A DNA stretch of 9,071 bases. Origin: Verrucomicrobiota bacterium. Its GTDB lineage: Bacteria; Verrucomicrobiota; Verrucomicrobiia; Chthoniobacterales; UBA10450. A model generated the notes under the pieces. That model saw nothing but the letters and a program-made list of their open reading frames with translations, did not search any database and was not told the origin of the DNA. The DNA lies in assembly GCA_003219395.1 (NCBI GenBank), contig QHOR01000085.1, forward strand, positions 1-9,071. The letters are read 5' to 3'. Both the position numbers and the translations under genes were made by a program. Every line of letters begins with the position of its first letter. The stretch's first letter is position 1. Shown piece after piece: positions 7,566-9,071 of this stretch.

Positions 7566-8438
7566 TCACTGTGCTGGCTCGATGTGAACAAGCACGTCGG
7601 CAATGCGCGAATCGCTGTGCTGGATTGCGTTTTTCACTTGGTGCGCAATGTCATGACCTTCGTGCACGGAAATCTTACCATCCACCCCAACGTGAAGATC
7701 GACATAAAAATCTAAACCCATTTTGCGAGCTCGGCATTTTTCAATTTCGATCACCCCGGGGACTCTGCTGGCAACTGAACAAACGGACGTCACGATTTTT
7801 CGCGGAGCGGTGTCCATGATTTCGTAAAAAGCGGGACGCAAGAGTCTGACGCCATTTGCGGCGATGACCATACAGGCGAAAATAGCAGCCCAATCATCGG
7901 CGCTCTGCCATCGCTTGCCACCGACCAAAGCGACTGAAATCCCAATGAATGCAGCCGCAGACGTCAGCGCATCGCTGCGGTGATGCCATGCATCGGTTTG
8001 CACTGCCGTACTCTCCACGTCGCGTCCGATCCGATTCGCATAACGAAACAATGTTTCTTTTGTCACAATCACTACGATCAATATCGCGAGGGTGTACGGT
8101 GCTGGCACGTGATGCGGCAGGAAGATTTCGCGCACGCTTTGAATGGCCAGGCCTACTGCAGCGGCGAGTACTCCGACTGAAACAATCGCGGCCGCAAGCG
8201 GCTCTGCTTTCCCGTGGCCATAGGGATGAGAAGCATCAGGCGGACGGGCCGCAACTTTCAAGCCGCTCCAGATGACGAACGATCCTGCGACATCGAGCCC
8301 GGATTCAATACCATCGGCGATGAGAACATAAGCGTGACCGAACACGCCACCGACAATCTTAGCGACCGCGAAAATCGAATTCACGATCATTCCGAAAAGC
8401 GCGACTCGGGCGCTCGTCCGCCAGGCAGATGAAGTCAT
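7566..8438 (-). CDS. Cation diffusion facilitator (CDF) family metal efflux transporter
   Basis: The product (290 residues from ATG 8438) should be an inner-membrane antiporter that exports divalent metals such as Zn(II), Fe(II), Mn(II) or Co(II) in exchange for protons. About six hydrophobic segments are visible, the first near 11-33. The conserved second helix holds IADGIESGLDVAGS, with Glu45 and Asp49 at the usual metal-site positions; Glu replaces the Asp or His often seen first. It is followed by the family signature HPYGHGKAEPLAA (71-83). Helix 5 has WHHRSDALTSAAAF, giving HxxxD at His152-Asp156. The last 80 or so residues form the cytoplasmic ferredoxin-like domain (VPGVIEIEKCRARKMGLDFY to VLVHIEPAQ). 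An upstream in-frame ATG at 8534 would add 32 low-complexity residues and leave only 2 bp to the divergent gene, so 8438 is favoured. The metal cannot be read from sequence. Confidence 0.86.
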   Translation of the reverse strand: MTSSAWRTSARVALFGMIVNSIFAVAKIVGGVFGHAYVLIADGIESGLDVAGSFVIWSGLKVAARPPDASHPYGHGKAEPLAAAIVSVGVLAAAVGLAIQSVREIFLPHHVPAPYTLAILIVVIVTKETLFRYANRIGRDVESTAVQTDAWHHRSDALTSAAAFIGISVALVGGKRWQSADDWAAIFACMVIAANGVRLLRPAFYEIMDTAPRKIVTSVCSVASRVPGVIEIEKCRARKMGLDFYVDLHVGVDGKISVHEGHDIAHQVKNAIQHSDSRIADVLVHIEPAQ

Positions 8439-8536
8439 CCCGCCAGGTGGCCGGCCGGTTTGCCCGGCTGCAACGCTATGCGTAGCATTGCGGGCAGGCA
8501 GATTTGTCTTGGAAGCATCAGTTTGCCGTACCATCG
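8439..8536. promoter_or_regulatory. Divergent gap between the CDF and enoyl reductase genes, with a large hairpin
   Basis: If the transporter starts at 8438, this 98-bp stretch must carry the divergent promoters. It contains an imperfect stem-loop: TGCCCG (8461-8466) pairs with CGGGCA (8491-8496), enclosing CAACGCTA/TAGCATTG (8471-8478 with 8483-8490, one C-A mismatch) around loop TGCG. It could be an operator, a leader RNA structure or another REP-like unit. No clear -35/-10 boxes were recognised. If translation instead starts at 8534, the hairpin lies in coding sequence. Confidence 0.4.
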
Positions 8537-9071
8537 ATGAACAAAACTATAACTGCAGCCGTGTACGAAACGCACGGAAATCCAGCAGACGTGTTACACG
8601 TCGAATCACAACCATCGCCGATACCAGCCGCTGGTGAAGTTATCGTGAAGATGCGCGCAGCGCCCATCAATCCCGCTGACTTAAATCAGATCGAAGGAAA
8701 ATATCCGGTGCGCGCTCAGCTGCCGGCCACGCCTGGATTCGAAGGCGCAGGAGTTGTTGCCGAGGTAAGCCCGGACGTGGCGGAGGTCACCACGGGGGCA
8801 TTAGTAATCCTTCCTCATAACGTAGGCACATGGCGCGACGCCGTGGCAGTAAAGGCCGGTGAATTAGTTATCGTCCCTGCTGGGATTGAGCCTCTGCACG
8901 CAGCCATGTTGAAAATTAATCCGATGACCGCGTGGCGATTGCTGCACGATTATGTGGATCTGGCACGCGGCGATTGGCTAATTCAGAATGCAGCGAATTC
9001 GGCCGCAGGACGCGCGGTCATTCAAATCGCACGCGAACTCGGCTACAAAACCGTAAACGTCGTGCGACGCT
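8537..9071 (+). CDS. MECR/ETR-like 2-enoyl thioester reductase (zinc-independent MDR), C-terminus off the right edge
   Basis: This appears to be the first 178 residues of a roughly 330-residue medium-chain dehydrogenase/reductase. MECR/ETR enzymes reduce trans-2-enoyl thioesters to acyl thioesters with NADPH, in fatty acid synthesis. Visible features are the GroES-like N-domain with AAPINPADLNQIEGKY (Tyr56 at the catalytic Tyr position of MECR/Etr1), TPGFEGAGVVAEV, HNVGTWRDAVAVKAGEL, MLKINPMTAWRLLHDYVDL, then the Rossmann start GDWLIQNAANSAAGRAVIQIA (144-164, split here only by the window's visible extent of the fold) and the beta-strand YKTVNVVRR. Zinc-binding Cys/His residues of alcohol dehydrogenases are absent. 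ATG 8537 gives the expected N-terminus, but no good Shine-Dalgarno precedes it. A general quinone oxidoreductase is the main alternative; the Asn-Pro-Thr/Met-Thr-Ala and QNAANS motifs favour MECR. Confidence 0.8.
   Translation, partial: MNKTITAAVYETHGNPADVLHVESQPSPIPAAGEVIVKMRAAPINPADLNQIEGKYPVRAQLPATPGFEGAGVVAEVSPDVAEVTTGALVILPHNVGTWRDAVAVKAGELVIVPAGIEPLHAAMLKINPMTAWRLLHDYVDLARGDWLIQNAANSAAGRAVIQIARELGYKTVNVVRR

Noticed and set aside
7421..7585. 11-bp direct repeat TGGCTCGATGT at 7421-7431 and 7575-7585, considered as a duplicated CDF 3' end or attachment site
   Set aside because: The match does not extend beyond 11 bases, and no integrase or mobile gene is present; chance is sufficient.
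7493..7819. 108-codon plus-strand ORF over the second REP-like hairpin
   Set aside because: It overlaps the 3' end of the CDF gene in antisense and its first codons are repeat sequence.
1..9071. CRISPR array, tRNA, rRNA, insertion sequence, prophage or defence genes
   Set aside because: No regularly spaced repeats, RNA gene motifs, transposase or nuclease signatures were recognised on either strand.

Overview
The window reads as ordinary chromosomal DNA of a Gram-negative, diderm bacterium. The best guess is a soil Verrucomicrobium of the Chthoniobacterales/Spartobacteria type. This rests on the overall feel of the TamB, TamA, CDF and anti-sigma-like proteins and on REP-like intergenic hairpins; it was not tested by any search. 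An outer membrane is certain, because the window carries a TamB-like and a TamA/BamA-like gene.

The left 5.7 kb is a minus-strand envelope operon. A complete 1312-residue TamB-family protein (5689 to 1751) is followed, with a 4-base GTGA overlap, by a POTRA plus beta-barrel protein of the BamA/TamA (Omp85) family that runs off the left edge. As given, the second gene is split by a frameshift near position 1514: the signal peptide is in one frame, and the POTRA domains and barrel are in another. The two proteins would form an inner-to-outer membrane bridge for lipid transfer and/or outer-membrane protein assembly.

Divergent from tamB is a plus-strand gene for a single-pass membrane protein with an anti-sigma-like N-terminus (5764 to 6465). 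It has no sigma factor beside it in the window. A 166-bp gap holding a 129-bp element bounded by perfect 13-bp inverted repeats leads to a nucleosidase/phosphorylase of the MTA/SAH nucleosidase superfamily (6632 to 7330).

This gene converges on a minus-strand cation diffusion facilitator (7566 to 8438). The convergent gap holds a hairpin abutting the stop codon and a pair of inverted REP-like hairpins. Divergent from the transporter, and cut by the right edge, is an MECR/ETR-like 2-enoyl thioester reductase of the MDR family (8537 onward).

I found no convincing new defence, mobile or biosynthetic system. The items most worth a second look are the tamA frameshift, the two intergenic repeat structures and the unpaired anti-sigma-like gene.
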